64,000 nucleotides of DNA, from contig UPZA01000006.1 of the NCBI GenBank assembly GCA_900538575.1, forward strand, positions 77,788 to 141,787. Direction: 5' to 3'. Each line of letters starts with the position of its first letter. Positions within the stretch are counted from its first letter, which is position 1. Origin of the DNA: an uncultured Ruminococcus sp. GTDB taxonomy: Bacteria; Bacillota; Clostridia; Oscillospirales; Ruminococcaceae. The notes under the pieces were generated by a model that saw nothing but the letters and a program-made list of their open reading frames with translations, did not search any database and had not been told where the DNA came from. The translations under genes were made by a program, and so were the position numbers. Shown piece after piece: positions 56,004-64,000 of the stretch.

Positions 56004-56972
56004 TTATACTACTTTAAGCAAGACTGCTGCCCAGCCGTCGCTTTCAGCTTCTTTTATCACTTCAAATCCACATGAAGTAACGATTTTTATTACTTCTGTT
56101 TTTCGTTCAGTTATAATTCCGGAAATAATAATAAGACCTTCCGGTTTAAGAAACTTTTTAAATAATTCACTCATGGCAATTAAAATATCTGCTACTATAT
56201 TAGCAGTAATTATATCGTAATTGCTGCCTAGTGTATTTCTGAGTGCGATGTCGGATATAATATTTCCGCAGTAAGCATGATATTTTTCCATGGAAATATT
56301 ATTTTTAAGAGCGTTCCGAATTGAAGTGGAAACGGCATTTTCTTCTATATCTACCGCAGCAGCCTCATGAGCTCCTAAAAGCATACCGCCTATTGAAAGT
56401 ATTCCACTGCCGCATCCAAGATCCAATAATCTATCTCCAGGTTTTATTGAATCTTCCAGCAGCTCAAGACACAGCTTAGTAGTATTATGTTGTCCGGTAC
56501 CAAAGCTTGACGCAGGATCTATTTCAAGAACAATCCTATTATCTGATTCGTCATAATCTTCCCATGATGGTTTTATGAGAAGTTTATTACCAATCTTTAA
56601 CGGTTTAAAATATTGTTTCCAATTATTAGCCCAATCTTCTTCCTTTACAGATTTAAGTTTTACTTCCAGTCTGCCCCATTTATTTTGAGTATCGCGGCTT
56701 TTTAATAGTCTGAGTATATTTTTCAGTGAAATAAGCATTTCGCCGCCTTGTGTATTGTCTGGCAGATAAACTGTTACGCTTGTTTCACAGTTTTTCATAC
56801 TCATTAAATCGTCATCAATGTAGTCCCATTTACCGTCTTTATTTTTTAAAAACTCATTAAAATCTTCAGAATCCTTGATAGAAAATCCTTTTATTCCTAT
56901 ATCAAGTAAGGATGCGCATATTATATCGGCGCCTTCTGTTGAGGTATAAATTTCAGCTTCTGTCCAATTCAT
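56004..56972 (-). CDS. prmA: Ribosomal protein L11 methyltransferase
   Basis: Trimethylates ribosomal protein L11. 322 residues: N-terminal substrate-recognition domain (MNWTEAEIYTSTEGADIICASLLDIGIKG region) and a SAM-binding domain with RLLDLGCGSGILSIG (about 184-198), FGTGQHNTTKLCL and the NIVADIL catalytic-region motif. Ends 4 bases from a shared terminator. Next to the dockerin protein on the same strand with 19 bases between. Confidence 0.95.
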   Translation of the reverse strand: MNWTEAEIYTSTEGADIICASLLDIGIKGFSIKDSEDFNEFLKNKDGKWDYIDDDLMSMKNCETSVTVYLPDNTQGGEMLISLKNILRLLKSRDTQNKWGRLEVKLKSVKEEDWANNWKQYFKPLKIGNKLLIKPSWEDYDESDNRIVLEIDPASSFGTGQHNTTKLCLELLEDSIKPGDRLLDLGCGSGILSIGGMLLGAHEAAAVDIEENAVSTSIRNALKNNISMEKYHAYCGNIISDIALRNTLGSNYDIITANIVADILIAMSELFKKFLKPEGLIIISGIITERKTEVIKIVTSCGFEVIKEAESDGWAAVLLKVV

Positions 56973-56991
56973 ATTGTTTCTCCGTTTCGTT

Positions 56992-58320
56992 TTATTGTCT
57001 AATAATTTTCATTAGATAAACCACGTCTAAATTATTAATTTCATTATCATTATTTACATCAAATATATACTTCTCGATGAATTCTAATTCATATGGCTTG
57101 TTAAAATAGATATTAAGAACGAGTACGTCTTCATTGTCTATTTTTCCGTCCCGATTAATATCGCCTTTAATAATCGGCGGCAAGGTAGTTACAGTTGTAA
57201 TGCAGGAGGTTGTAGTTGTAGTTGTAGTTTTGACTGATGTAGTCGTGATTTTTGTTGTGGTTGTAGCGGTTGTAGTTTTAGGAGCGGCAGTGGTTACGAG
57301 AGATACATATTTCATGTATTCCATACATACATAACCTGATTTGCTTCCATATTTAGCTTTTCCCCAGTTAGCTGTAACGGAACTAATAGTGACCGACGCT
57401 CCGTTTGGTATAAGGCATACTATAGTTTTATCTGTTCCAATACCGTTTCTCATGTTTACACCGGTAGTAGCATTACATTTATAGTATCCGGTTTTATATG
57501 TATAAGAGCTTTCGGTATATTTTGTGTATTCAAGAAATATCCAGCCGGTTTTCCCGTTATATTCTGTTTCACCCCATTGATTATTGTACACTCTGGTTAC
57601 AACGACAGTTTTACCTGACGGTATGGTTAAAAGCACATCTGATGAAGTGCTGTAGGATTTTCTCAGATTAAGAGCGTCTGTAGTTTGATAGTGACCTGTA
57701 AGATATTTAGTTTCATTAATTTCCACCTTTTCAGGAGTATTTTTACCCTTATACAGTCTTACCTGCAGCATACCGTTTACGTCGTAATAATCGAACAGAT
57801 TGTTGGATTTATTTTGTGCCGGATCCATCATATAAACGACTCCGTTTTTTATTGTATCTATTGCTATCCAATGACCATCATATTTAACTGACATTACTAT
57901 ATAATATCCCTGATTTATGTAAGAGGCAAGTTCCTGCGTTATGCCGGACTTTGTTTGCGACGAGAAATAAGCTCGTTTTTCAAATGTGAAATTACTAACC
58001 ATTCCGGTTACGGCACCCCAATATAAATTTCCGTAAGAATCAAATCCGCCGTTTTTGCTTAGATAATCAACAAGGGTACCGGGATTGAATTCGCTTTCGC
58101 TTTTACATCCTGAATGAACTACCTGCATTGCTATGGAGGTAACTGCACAGCCTATTTCAGCCATTGTATCGCCGCAGCTTCCAAGAGTCTTATTTCCCCA
58201 GCGTGAATCGCTTTGAAGCCAGCTTTTATAGTTATCTGCTCCAGAGACTGCAAGAGATGACAGGAAGATAAAAACTGTAACGGTCATCGCAGTAAAAATT
58301 CTGCTGATTTTTTTAACCAT
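56992..58320 (-). CDS. Secreted C39-like peptidase with two SH3b domains and a type I dockerin
   Basis: 442 residues from the ATG at complement 58320, which begins a signal peptide (MVKKISRIFTAMTVTVFIFLSSLAVSG). Domains: papain-like C39-type fold (about 30-200; C58 in IGCAVTS, H150 in DGHWIAID); SH3b repeats (about 210-275 and 282-345, each with LNLRKSYST or VNMRNGIGT); a Thr-rich linker (about 350-378); dockerin (about 384-442) with two calcium loops, GDINRDGKIDNEDV and DVNNDNEINNLDV. The dockerin predicts docking to a cellulosome scaffoldin. The SH3b domains suggest binding to cell wall. Peptidase activity on its own or other envelope proteins is inference. Confidence 0.9.
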   Translation of the reverse strand: MVKKISRIFTAMTVTVFIFLSSLAVSGADNYKSWLQSDSRWGNKTLGSCGDTMAEIGCAVTSIAMQVVHSGCKSESEFNPGTLVDYLSKNGGFDSYGNLYWGAVTGMVSNFTFEKRAYFSSQTKSGITQELASYINQGYYIVMSVKYDGHWIAIDTIKNGVVYMMDPAQNKSNNLFDYYDVNGMLQVRLYKGKNTPEKVEINETKYLTGHYQTTDALNLRKSYSTSSDVLLTIPSGKTVVVTRVYNNQWGETEYNGKTGWIFLEYTKYTESSYTYKTGYYKCNATTGVNMRNGIGTDKTIVCLIPNGASVTISSVTANWGKAKYGSKSGYVCMEYMKYVSLVTTAAPKTTTATTTTKITTTSVKTTTTTTTSCITTVTTLPPIIKGDINRDGKIDNEDVLVLNIYFNKPYELEFIEKYIFDVNNDNEINNLDVVYLMKIIRQ

Positions 58321-58541
58321 GGTTTTAACACATCCTCTTTTTGTAATAAAAAAGTAAAAAGATTCATGATTCATTAACTAAAATGTAACTTTTTGAAACT
58401 ACTTTTTTATTATATCATGTATTTATAACATTTGCAATCAGTATTTTACATATAATATTCTAGATATTTTAGTTATAATTAACAAATGAAAAGTCTAAAG
58501 AGCTCTTTTAATTGATAAATGGTTACAATATTCGATAAAAA

Positions 58542-58572
58542 ATCGCCTAAGATCGTTATCTTAGGCGATAAA
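58542..58572 (-). terminator. Terminator of the cyclophilin gene
   Basis: ATCGCCTAAGAT (58542-58553) and ATCTTAGGCGAT (58558-58569) form a 12-bp stem; on the minus strand it is followed by TTTTTTA. Confidence 0.9.
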
Positions 58573-58576
58573 AATG

Positions 58577-59047
58577 TTATTCTATATACATTTTTTTAAT
58601 TACCTGCGGCTCTAACGGCTTATCAGAAAAGTCTGTGCTGACTCCTGCAATTTCGTCCACTACATCCATGCCTTCCACTACTTTTCCGAACGCTGCATAT
58701 TCTCCGTCCAAATGAGGAGCGTCTTTATGCATTATAAAGAATTGTGAACCGGCAGAATCAGGATTCATTGCTCTCGCCATTGATAATACTCCTCTTGTAT
58801 GCTTTAAATCGTTTTTAACTCCGTTTGCTGAGAATTCGCCTTTAATAGTCCAGCCCGGACCTCCTGTTCCGTTGCCGGCAGGACATCCGCCCTGTATCAT
58901 AAATCCAGGAATTACCCTGTGAAAGGTGAGTCCGTTATAGAATCCACTTTTGACAAGCTTTTCAAAGTTTTCACATGAAATAGGCGCTTTGTCAGGATAT
59001 AATTCAAGTCTTATTTTTTTCCCGTTTTCCATTTCGATTGTTATCAT
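58577..59047 (-). CDS. Peptidyl-prolyl cis-trans isomerase (cyclophilin type)
   Basis: 156 residues, single cyclophilin domain, cytoplasmic (no signal). Active-site blocks [13 protein letters not shown] (about 41-53), [24 protein letters not shown] (about 98-121) are intact. GGAGGT ribosome site on the minus strand. Confidence 0.95.
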   Translation of the reverse strand: MITIEMENGKKIRLELYPDKAPISCENFEKLVKSGFYNGLTFHRVIPGFMIQGGCPAGNGTGGPGWTIKGEFSANGVKNDLKHTRGVLSMARAMNPDSAGSQFFIMHKDAPHLDGEYAAFGKVVEGMDVVDEIAGVSTDFSDKPLEPQVIKKMYIE

Positions 59048-59101
59048 ATTGTGACCTCCGTTTTTATTTTATTATATCATAATTTTATGATTTAATCAAC
59101 A

Positions 59102-59776
59102 TTAATCTATTTCATAAGCAGGTATTACATCTTCAAATACCGCATAAAATTTCATCGGTATATATTTATCCAAATGGCATTTTCCAAAAAACCATTTTTC
59201 AAAATGACAAGCTTTTATTATATCTTCAAAAAACGCGTGTATTTCAAGTCTTTGAAATACGTCTACTTCGAGACAATCTTTAAGAGATGCCGGAGGCTCG
59301 TGTGTAATGATATAATCAATGCAGTTATCATATTTTCCAAGATTATTTATTGATTCTATGATTTCCTCATGAGTCGGATGCTCCTGCGGCCACCAGTTAA
59401 TGTTTTTACGGTACTCATAATCTTGACTGTGACCGCCTCCAAAAGCAAAAATTTTTTTGTCTTCTATTGTATAAACCTGTCCCCTCATAAGGTGAACGAG
59501 ATTACCGCTTATATGGTGAGCCTTACCTCCGTTCCATTCAATAACCTCGAATTGCTGTAATAAATCAAAGTTTTCATGGCAGCCGTCAACAAAAGCCACA
59601 TTATAATTTAATTCTCCGATTTTTTCGATTATAGATCTTTCATGTCTGGAGTCTTCCCATATAAACCCGAAGTCGCCACATATAATAAGCGTATCGTTTT
59701 CCTCCAGTTGCTTTTTAATATTTTTGTTTTTAAAGCGTGAAAATTCACCGTGCATATCACCGGTTACATAAATCAA
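59102..59776 (-). CDS. Calcineurin-like metallophosphoesterase
   Basis: 224 residues from a TTG start (complement 59774-59776), chosen because AAGGAGG lies seven bases upstream and the family motif IYVTGDMHG then begins the protein. Metal ligands: GDMHG (6-10), ICGDFGFIW (about 36-44), DGCHENFD (about 65-72) and THEPP (about 159-163). Substrate unknown. Confidence 0.88.
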   Translation of the reverse strand: MIYVTGDMHGEFSRFKNKNIKKQLEENDTLIICGDFGFIWEDSRHERSIIEKIGELNYNVAFVDGCHENFDLLQQFEVIEWNGGKAHHISGNLVHLMRGQVYTIEDKKIFAFGGGHSQDYEYRKNINWWPQEHPTHEEIIESINNLGKYDNCIDYIITHEPPASLKDCLEVDVFQRLEIHAFFEDIIKACHFEKWFFGKCHLDKYIPMKFYAVFEDVIPAYEID

Positions 59777-59864
59777 TTTTATTCCTCCTTCGTGAGAATA
59801 CCTTATAATTCTAACATAAAAACTGCGATTCGTAAATATCTTTTTATTTTTTTTCAAAAAGTAT

Positions 59865-59892
59865 TTGATTTTCACTTAAAATTTGCTATAAT
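59865..59892 (+). promoter_or_regulatory. Probable promoter of the second S11-like gene
   Basis: TTGATT (59865-59870), 16 bases, TATAAT (59887-59892), about 33 bases before the TTG start at 59925. Confidence 0.6.
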
Positions 59893-59924
59893 AATTAGTA
59901 GAACAATTTGAGGAGCTGTTAAAT

Positions 59925-61310
59925 TTGAAAAAAATCGTTTCCGTTTTATCGGCGATGTTAACGTTAGCGTACTTATGCTTTACTGCATCGGTGGGAGCTG
60001 TAGAATTCACACCGCCATTCGATGTCAATGCAAAGTCTGTCTATTTCATTAATTTAGATACTAAATCAGTTATATATGAAAAAAATGCCGATCTGGAGCA
60101 GATGCCAGCGTCTCTTGTCAATATTATGACGGCGGTAATCGTTCTTGAAAACTGCAAGGATCCAGATAATATTACCATAACCGCCGACAAAAAACTTTAT
60201 GAGGAATTTGAGGAATACGAATATCAGGATGATCTCAGATACGGAGAAATATGGGACGGTGACGAACTAACCGTTACTGATTATTTATATGCAATGATGT
60301 TGACTTCATCATGTGAAGCTTCAAATATACTTGCGTATTATTTTGGTAATCAGAATATTTCGGCTTTTGTTGAAATGATGAACGCCAAGGCTAAGGAAAT
60401 TGGAGCCGAATATACTGTTTTTGCAAATCCTCATGGACTTTATGATTCAAAACAGGTTACGACGGCTAAGGATATGTCTTTAATAACTCAATATGCTCTC
60501 ACTGTTCCGGGATTTGAAGAAATTGCGACTGCTGAAGAATACGAGGTTCATCCCAAAAGCTACGTTACCGCTCATGAAGACCCTTGGACTTGGACGCATT
60601 CAAATATAATTATGAGCGCCGCGAGCGATTTTTATGTTTACGGAGTAAAAGGTATAAAAACTGGAAATTTACAGCTTAGCGGACGCAATATAGTAACAAT
60701 GGGAACATATGATGGGATTAAATATCTTCTGGTATTGCTTAACGCACCTTTTTATGATGAAAATGGAAATTCTAAGTATTATCATATTATAGACGCATGT
60801 AATTTTATGGAATGGGTATTTGATAACTTTGAGTATAAGGAGCTTTTGTCGGAAGGAGAAGAAATAGCTGAAGTTAAGGTTGAAAATTCTGACGGAAACG
60901 GGTACGTGCTTGTTAAGCCCGAAGAAGATGTTTCAACTCTTTGGTATAACGAGGTAGACGTCACATCAATACAAAAAAATATAAAGCTTTATGACTCCGT
61001 ACAGGCGCCTGTGAAAAAAAATCAGAAGCTTGGAGAAATTGAGCTTAAGCTTTCTGATGAAATAATAGCTAACGTTGATCTTGTCGCGTCTTCTGATATT
61101 GATCGGTCGTTTGTAAAATTTAATCTTTCAACTGCAAAGGACTTTTTCGGTTCAAAATGGATGAAACGTGCTGTATGGATATCGCTTTCATTATTGTTAT
61201 TTTATCTTGCAATATGTATATGGGCATTTGTTTATGCAAAACGAAATCCAAAAGGCGGACTATCCAATAAAAAAGTAGTTAAAAAGCTTTACGGAAATAA
61301 AAGAAAATAA
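59925..61310 (+). CDS. Membrane-anchored S11 (D-Ala-D-Ala carboxypeptidase-like) protein with altered active site
   Basis: 461 residues, TTG start behind GAGGAG. Signal sequence (1-25), S11 peptidase fold (about 30-285), PBP5_C-like region (about 310-400) and a C-terminal membrane helix (about 421-443, WISLSLLLFYLAICIWAF). SxxK reads S63-L-V-N66, so the general-base lysine is asparagine. SxN reads S128-S-C130, asparagine to cysteine. KTG (245-247) is intact. A serine remains but the essential Lys and Asn do not, so normal carboxypeptidase activity is unlikely. Differs from the gene at 40837, which loses other residues. Confidence 0.88.
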   Translation: MKKIVSVLSAMLTLAYLCFTASVGAVEFTPPFDVNAKSVYFINLDTKSVIYEKNADLEQMPASLVNIMTAVIVLENCKDPDNITITADKKLYEEFEEYEYQDDLRYGEIWDGDELTVTDYLYAMMLTSSCEASNILAYYFGNQNISAFVEMMNAKAKEIGAEYTVFANPHGLYDSKQVTTAKDMSLITQYALTVPGFEEIATAEEYEVHPKSYVTAHEDPWTWTHSNIIMSAASDFYVYGVKGIKTGNLQLSGRNIVTMGTYDGIKYLLVLLNAPFYDENGNSKYYHIIDACNFMEWVFDNFEYKELLSEGEEIAEVKVENSDGNGYVLVKPEEDVSTLWYNEVDVTSIQKNIKLYDSVQAPVKKNQKLGEIELKLSDEIIANVDLVASSDIDRSFVKFNLSTAKDFFGSKWMKRAVWISLSLLLFYLAICIWAFVYAKRNPKGGLSNKKVVKKLYGNKRK

Positions 61311-61346
61311 AAAAATCGCTGCAAATACAATTGCAGCGATTTTTTT
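61311..61346. terminator. Bidirectional terminator between convergent genes
   Basis: AAAAATCGCTGCAA (61311-61324) pairs with TTGCAGCGATTTTT (61331-61344), with A- and T-runs on the two sides. Confidence 0.93.
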
Positions 61347-62617
61347 CATATCAAAGATTCTGCACTGGCAATTTTTACGCTTAAGCAGAAAATTTTCATT
61401 GCAGATATAAGTTCCTCGACAGACGGATATGTAGGCGCAATTCTTATATTTTTATTGTCAGGATCTTTTCCGTAAGGAAAAGCGGCGCCTGCGCCTGTTA
61501 AAGTAACGCCAGCGTCTTTGCAAAGAGAAACTATTCTTTTGGCACAGCCGGGAATGGAATCAAACGAAACAAAGTAACCGCCTTTAGGATTAGTCCAGTT
61601 TCCTACTTCAAGAGGCGCCAGCTCCTTTTCCAGAATATCGGCGACAGCTTTGAATTTCGGCGCAACTATAGCCATGTGCTTTTTCATATGTTCAAGTAGT
61701 CCTTCATAGCTTTTAAAGAATAATGCGTGTCTTAGCTGATTTATTTTATCGTAGCCTATCGTTCTTATACTTAAATTCTTTTTTAATTCTGATATGTTTT
61801 TCTTTCCAGAGGCTACTGCGGCAATTCCTGCTCCGGAAAATGTGATTTTTGAAGTCGATCCAAATATATATACCTGATTTTCATTACCATTTTTTCTGCA
61901 TTCTTCCATAATATTCAGAAGTATTTTAGGATTTTCTTCAAGATGATGTATGCAATATGCATTATCCCAAAAAATTCTGAAATCTTCAGCTTTAGGCTTA
62001 AGAGCCGCAAAGCGTTTTACGGTATCATCACTGAAAACATATCCGGTTGGATTTGAATATTGAGGAACACACCAAATACCTTTAATAGAGGCGTCTTCCG
62101 ATAAAAGTTTTTCTATCATATCCATATCAGGACCGTTTTCATCTGTGGGGATATTTATCATTTCAATTCCAAATTTTTCACATATGGCAAAATGTCTGTC
62201 ATATCCCGGTACAGGGCATAAAAACTTTACTTTTTCCAGCTTATTCCATGGAGTACTGCCGTTAACGCCTAATATCATAGAATCGGAGATAATATCGTAC
62301 ATTAAATTAAGACTGGCATTTCCGCCGATTATTATTTCATCTTCTTTTACTCCCAGCATCTTGGAAAAAATTTTCTTGGCTTCCGGAATGCCGTCCATAA
62401 CGCCGTAGTTTCGGTAATCGTCACCGTTAACTCCGATAATATCTGTTTTACTATTTAAAACGTCTAATATTCCCATGCTTAGGTCAAGCTGTTCCGGAGA
62501 AGGCTTACCTCTTGCCATATTAAGTTTGAGATTCTGAGCTTTAAAATTGTCATATTCTTTACACCACTGATTTTTCAAAGAAATAATCTCGCTTTTTTCC
62601 ATAGCGGCTAATCTCAT
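61346..62617 (-). CDS. Class I/II PLP-dependent aminotransferase (aspartate aminotransferase subgroup Ic-like)
   Basis: 423 residues from the ATG at complement 62617, set by AAGGAG eight bases upstream; a GTG nine bases earlier falls inside that site. The N-terminal LNMARGKPSPEQLDLSMG and DDYRNYGVMDGIPEAK match a distinct group of aminotransferases found in Actinobacteria and Clostridia. The PLP-binding lysine is in GSTSKITFSGAG and the residues PQYSNPTGY and FWDNAYCIHH form the active site. It probably acts on aspartate or a related amino acid. The stop abuts a shared terminator. Confidence 0.9.
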   Translation of the reverse strand: MRLAAMEKSEIISLKNQWCKEYDNFKAQNLKLNMARGKPSPEQLDLSMGILDVLNSKTDIIGVNGDDYRNYGVMDGIPEAKKIFSKMLGVKEDEIIIGGNASLNLMYDIISDSMILGVNGSTPWNKLEKVKFLCPVPGYDRHFAICEKFGIEMINIPTDENGPDMDMIEKLLSEDASIKGIWCVPQYSNPTGYVFSDDTVKRFAALKPKAEDFRIFWDNAYCIHHLEENPKILLNIMEECRKNGNENQVYIFGSTSKITFSGAGIAAVASGKKNISELKKNLSIRTIGYDKINQLRHALFFKSYEGLLEHMKKHMAIVAPKFKAVADILEKELAPLEVGNWTNPKGGYFVSFDSIPGCAKRIVSLCKDAGVTLTGAGAAFPYGKDPDNKNIRIAPTYPSVEELISAMKIFCLSVKIASAESLI

Positions 62618-63030
62618 ATTCAGCACTCCTTAAACCGCAATTTAATATTATTTAAATTGCTGTGAAATTTTACGGTATTTTTATAACCGTTTTTTTGATT
62701 TACATACTATTATATCATACTTTGAGGAATTTTGCAAGTAAATTCACTTTAATGGTTTAAATCAATATAATAATAACTTAAAAATATATAAAATAAAGGC
62801 GAAATTTATTCTTTTTTGTTATTAAGTTATAATTATTTGTGTAATATGCACAAAATATAGGTGAAAAATTTTCTTGTAATTTTTAATAAAATAAGGCTTT
62901 GTTCACAATTTGTTCACAATTAGCCAGGAATAATATGTTATAATATGCTTAGCGAGCAAAAAAATATACAATTTGACTGAGCAGATTGTATGCACGTGAT
63001 TCATGTAATTGATATGAAAGGATGATTGTT
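62618..63030 (+). promoter_or_regulatory. Intergenic control region with tandem operator-like repeats
   Basis: 412 bases with no gene. On the plus strand TTTGTTCACAA occurs twice back to back (62898-62908, 62909-62919), each containing the dyad TTGT-TC-ACAA. A TATAAT follows at 62939-62944 without a good -35 hexamer, so the repeats cover the -35 region and could be activator or repressor sites. The leader to ATG 63031 is about 80 bases and has AAAGGATGA as ribosome site. The minus-strand part nearest the aminotransferase is AT-rich and shows no clear promoter. Confidence 0.5.
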
Positions 63031-64000
63031 ATGATAGGTAAGAAATTAAGCAGCAGAATAAAAGCTACTGTTCTCAGCGCTGTTATGACTGCTACGGTAT
63101 TTATCTCACCGGCTGCTTTTCAGATTACCAATGTATCTGCGGCTGGTTCAGTATCGATCAACAAAACGCTTACTGCAACAACGGATGATTCTTCGAGTTC
63201 AACAAGAGCTACTCGTTTTAATATGAGCGGTCTTGGTACCAGTCCTTCTAAGGTTACGCTTAACTTTGAAACTGCGTATACCGGAGATGTTACAGTAGGC
63301 ATAGGCTATAATCTTAAAGCTGATCCCTATTGGGAACAGGCTGACGGAATTCAGGCTACTCCCAGAAACGGTAAGTTTTCCGTTACATATACGTTTCCGT
63401 CTTCAAGCTTGAGCAGCATTAATTTTGCAAGCGGACAAATGGAAGTAGCGATTTGGTATCCTCAGTCAGGCGAAACATTTAAGCTTGTGTCAGCTACAAC
63501 TGAAGGCGGAACGGATCCCGGTCCTGTGAATCCGGATAAGCCAGTTACACAGAATAAGAAAAGCGGCGAATGGACGTTCACGGATAATAAAGACGGCACC
63601 GCTACTATTTCTTCAACACTGACGGCGGAGATTGACGATCAGGAAATGGATTATCTGCTTACAAAAGGATATGACGAAGAGGGTTATCTTGACGAGGACG
63701 GAAATAGCACTTGGCAAGAAGGAGATCCGATTAACTCTCATAAATTCCAGTTTTCTGAATTCGGAATTGACGACCTGAACAATCTGAAGTTTGAATCTTT
63801 CAATTATACTATTCAGTCTGATAAGGATATGAGTAAGTTTATGTACGGCGGCGGAATCAATGTAGAGCCGATGTCGCCTGCCGATACCGAATATGTCAAA
63901 GGTAAAAACGGTTATTGGTATAACGATCAGGGCGAAGAAGATATGGCTGAATACGGAGATCAGTTCCAGATTGAGGTAAACAACGGCTATACCGTTACAG
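63031..64000 (+). CDS. Secreted, probably carbohydrate-active protein (N-terminal part, cut by window edge)
   Basis: 323 residues visible, open to the window end. Signal peptide about 1-37 (MIGKKLSSRIKATVLSAVMTATV... VSAA). Residues about 40-160 are a beta-rich, carbohydrate-binding-like module, then a Pro/Gly/Asp linker (GGTDPGPVNPDKP). A second beta-rich module begins near 170; its MYGGGINVEP and YVKGKNGYWYNDQG resemble modules of unknown function found in Ruminococcus cellulases. The catalytic domain, if any, is outside. Possible identities are a cellulosomal glycoside hydrolase or a binding protein. Confidence 0.75.
   Translation, partial: MIGKKLSSRIKATVLSAVMTATVFISPAAFQITNVSAAGSVSINKTLTATTDDSSSSTRATRFNMSGLGTSPSKVTLNFETAYTGDVTVGIGYNLKADPYWEQADGIQATPRNGKFSVTYTFPSSSLSSINFASGQMEVAIWYPQSGETFKLVSATTEGGTDPGPVNPDKPVTQNKKSGEWTFTDNKDGTATISSTLTAEIDDQEMDYLLTKGYDEEGYLDEDGNSTWQEGDPINSHKFQFSEFGIDDLNNLKFESFNYTIQSDKDMSKFMYGGGINVEPMSPADTEYVKGKNGYWYNDQGEEDMAEYGDQFQIEVNNGYTVT

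Noticed and set aside
57180..57310. Apparent GTT/GTA tandem repeats on the plus strand
   Set aside because: They are the threonine codons of the Thr-rich linker of the dockerin protein on the other strand.
1..64000. CRISPR arrays, insertion sequences, prophage, tRNA or rRNA genes
   Set aside because: I saw no spaced direct-repeat array, transposase, integrase, phage genes or cloverleaf-like segments; a covariance-model scan would settle the RNA genes.

Overview
The window looks like chromosomal DNA of a low-GC, Gram-positive anaerobe of the Ruminococcaceae/Oscillospiraceae, most likely a fibre-degrading Ruminococcus. The evidence is AT-rich codon use, Firmicutes-type strong Shine-Dalgarno sites, frequent TTG starts, a tyrosine T-box, TTGACA-17-TATAAT promoters, a dockerin-bearing secreted protein, a membrane-anchored family 9 cellulase and the start of another secreted, probably carbohydrate-binding, protein. 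Species assignment is inference.

Layout. 1-1340 (minus): a tyrosine T-box leader drives a GNAT acetyltransferase and tyrS (cut by the window edge). 1345-5493 (minus): pyrE, nadE, lnt. 5711-7694: a GtrB-like glycosyltransferase and a membrane WG-repeat protein. 7746-17478: a near-complete purine cluster, purE-purC-purF paralogue-purF-purM-purN-[frameshifted permease]-purO-like IMP cyclohydrolase-stand-alone AICAR transformylase-purD. 17579-22671: acyl-CoA synthetase, uvrC, rsmD, coaD, coiled-coil protein. 22702-26004: a CNNM/CorC transporter and an Lsa-type ABC-F ribosome-protection gene, each behind a promoter and a terminator-containing leader with a tiny upstream ORF. 26010-27486 (minus): S1-domain protein and small proteins. 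27645-32012: DUF951, prfA, tsaC/sua5, coaE, M18 aminopeptidase. 32125-38444 (minus): HD protein, guanylate-kinase-like protein, ROK regulator, AEC transporter, YfhO membrane protein. 38863-47842: LacI-type sensor/GGDEF protein, degenerate S11 peptidase, pgi, P-loop protein, yceD-rpmF, der-plsY-gpsA. 48054-53017: LysR regulator, flavodoxin remnant, iron alcohol dehydrogenase, aldo/keto reductase, YccF, YitT. 53285-64000: GH9 cellulase, prmA, C39/SH3/dockerin protein, cyclophilin, phosphoesterase, a second degenerate S11 protein, aminotransferase and the start of a secreted protein.

How it works together. The purine cluster covers most of PRPP-to-IMP. Its last two steps use separate PurO-like and PurV-like proteins instead of bifunctional PurH, and it carries two PurF-type proteins of which only the second keeps the glutaminase cysteine. 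The fibre-degradation genes fit a cellulosome-bearing organism. The most interesting regulatory signal is the leader of the ABC-F gene: the coding sequence of a six-residue peptide forms the 5' arm of a terminator whose 3' arm can instead pair with a downstream copy, the expected wiring of an antibiotic-sensing attenuator. I found no tRNA or rRNA genes, CRISPR arrays, insertion sequences or prophage.
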